Shown here: positions 62,750 to 64,000 of the stretch, piece by piece
Layout of the letters: the number at the start of each line of letters is the position of its first letter
Numbering within the stretch: position 1 is the stretch's first letter
Source: Strongylocentrotus purpuratus
Lineage: Eukaryota; Echinodermata; Echinoidea; Camarodonta; Strongylocentrotidae
Direction: 5' to 3'
Assembly (NCBI RefSeq): GCF_000002235.5
Contig: NW_022145611.1
Location: forward strand, 682,001-746,000
Length of the DNA stretch: 64,000 nucleotides
Made by a program: the position numbers and the translations under genes
The notes under the pieces: model-generated
Seen by the model: the letters and a program-made list of their open reading frames with translations, nothing else
Told to the model about the DNA's origin: nothing
Database searches by the model: none

Positions 62750-63614
62750 ATCTTTGAAAAATAAAAACTGATGTTAAACCCATTTTTATCTCACTCAAAG
62801 AGTGATAAAATAATTATTGTTGGCAGTAATGTTGATGTATGGGAAAGGGTTCCAAATCTCAATATGTCAATGGATTCCTCAAACAAAATTGAAGAAAGGG
62901 CCTATGGTGAGGGGGGAGCAGCTGAGTGTAGGAAAGAGTGTAAGGGAGCCCCTTTGGGGGTCTTTTTTTTTCTTTTTTTTGACACGGTCGTCACCTAGCT
63001 GGCGGTCGTCAGCGTAGCCAGTGGCCGGTAGCGTTAGCCCCAAAGCCATGTCCAATTTTTAAACTACATTACTTTCTTCCTTTTATTCACTCTGTACACT
63101 CCCATGCCTTCCTTTTCGAGTCTGTAAACAACTTTACAACATGAATTCAATGATGGGCAAGGTTTTACTTCTCATATGAGAGCGCCCTAACTTCGCGAGT
63201 TGATTCAAGCCCAATATGGGCTAACAACTGGCCTGCATACCCGAGCAGAATCATTTTGTGCTCGACAAAGACACACAGCCTTGGGTAAAGAGGTCCAATA
63301 TTATTAATTTTTTTAGTTATATTTTTTCATTGACAGTATACTATTAACTATCAGGAATATTGGATGCTCTGTTTCAAATACAGTCCAGATTGCCGCGCAA
63401 TGAATTATCTCATGCTTCTTGTCCAAAAACCATATCTAACTGGTTTTTAAAACGGTATCATTTTAATTTCCATTTCCTCCTCAACAAAGGAGAAAATAAC
63501 ATTTGATACTCTTTCTTTAACAAGCGGCTCTCTGAATTAGTTAGAATACCTCTTTTGCTACATCTACAACAAGAAGTATTAATATGAAAAAAAATACATG
63601 GAGATTACCAGTGT

Positions 63615-63685
63615 GACACATTGGTCTAGTGGATAGGCAAACGCCTGGCATCTGGAAGGTATCGGGTTCGACTCCCAGCTTTTTT
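63615..63685 (+). ncRNA. tRNA-like Pol III cassette, copy 54
   Basis: Spacing 976. Preceded by the linked variants at 63464 and 63587. Second T tract has no C. Its unit is cut by the window end. Confidence 0.72.
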
Positions 63686-64000
63686 AGTGCTTTTTTTTTT
63701 ATTTTTTTTTTTTTTTTTTATAAATCTTTGAAAAATAAAAACTGATGTTAAACCCATTTTTATCTCACTCAAAGAGTGATAAAATAATTATTGTTGGCAG
63801 TAATGTTGATGTATGGGAAAGGGTTCCAAATCTCAATATGTCAATGGATTCCTCAAACAAAATTGAAGAAAGGGCCTATGGTGAGGGGGGAGCAGCTGAG
63901 TGTAGGAAAGAGTGTAAGGGAGCCCCTTTGGGGGTCTTTTTTTTTTTTTTTTGACACGGTCGTCACCTAGCTGGCGGTCGTCAGCGTAGCCAGTGGCCGG

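Larger units (their letters stand above)
12034..64000 (+). repeat. Tandem array of a ~974-bp unit carrying a tRNA-like Pol III cassette
   Basis: There are 53 complete head-to-tail units plus a 450-nt partial unit (63551-64000), all in the same orientation. The spacing of equivalent points is 971-977 bp, except for one shortened unit (~881) and one of 959. The mean of normal units is about 974 bp. Length varies almost only in two T tracts. Outside them, units look nearly identical, with few substitutions. Unit order: TCTTTTGCTACATC start, tRNA-like cassette, long T tract, AT-rich 200 bp, a purine segment ending GAGCCCCTTTGGGGGTC, a second T tract, GGTCGTCA direct repeats, and ~520 bp of unique AT-rich sequence with the palindrome AGCCCAATATGGGCT. 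The high identity implies recent amplification or active homogenisation. The array's far end is outside the window, and collapse or expansion in assembly is possible. Confidence 0.97.

Noticed and set aside
12034..64000. rDNA, 5S, snRNA, histone or spliced-leader cluster
   Set aside because: No segment of the unit matches the conserved signatures of these genes that I know, and there are no histone-like frames.
12034..64000. CRISPR array or other prokaryotic repeat system
   Set aside because: The unit length (~974 bp), lack of variable spacers, eukaryotic Pol III boxes and surrounding satellites do not fit.

Overview
The window looks like nuclear DNA of a repeat-rich animal, probably a marine invertebrate. 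An echinoderm or another invertebrate deuterostome would fit, because G/C-homopolymer elements with CGTACGC motifs and CGAGCGAGC-type satellites are, as I recall, common there; this is a low-confidence inference. I found no protein-coding gene I can support. Every longer open frame lies in a simple-sequence or tandem-repeat block and is a by-product of biased composition. There is no operon structure, rRNA, snRNA or intact tRNA.

Layout. 1-3460: AT-rich, apparently single-copy DNA with no recognisable gene, one short hairpin and a tiny microsatellite. 3461-5386: a patchwork of G/C homopolymers, short palindromes, a ~111-bp tandem repeat and diverged repeats with GCGAGCGAG cores. 5387-6720 and 8120-10022: two blocks of one pyrimidine-rich minisatellite (CTACTACCATCCTAC-like), separated by ~1.4 kb that holds G-tract elements, a 166-nt pure purine run and a degenerate ~110-120-bp repeat. 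10027-12031: a ~2-kb foldback-type element with perfect ends (TGGTGGCCC...GGGCCACCA), a TA duplication and arms that run into purine repeats on the left and their pyrimidine counterpart on the right. 12034-64000: a head-to-tail array of a ~974-bp unit, 53 full units plus one partial, still running at the window edge.

The array is the main feature. Each unit carries, on the + strand, a 71-nt tRNA-like cassette with a perfect Pol III A box (TGGTCTAGTGG), a perfect B box (GGTTCGACTCC) and an immediate T6 terminator, followed by a long T tract. The cassette has Pol III promoter elements but cannot form an acceptor stem, so it is a tRNA-derived or SINE-head-like transcription unit rather than a tRNA. 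At least 54 near-identical copies in one orientation could be a high-dose small-RNA cluster, a TFIIIC-binding (insulator or heterochromatin-boundary) satellite, or a satellite that captured a Pol III promoter. The sequence alone cannot decide between these. Homopolymers and high identity also make the exact copy number assembly-sensitive.
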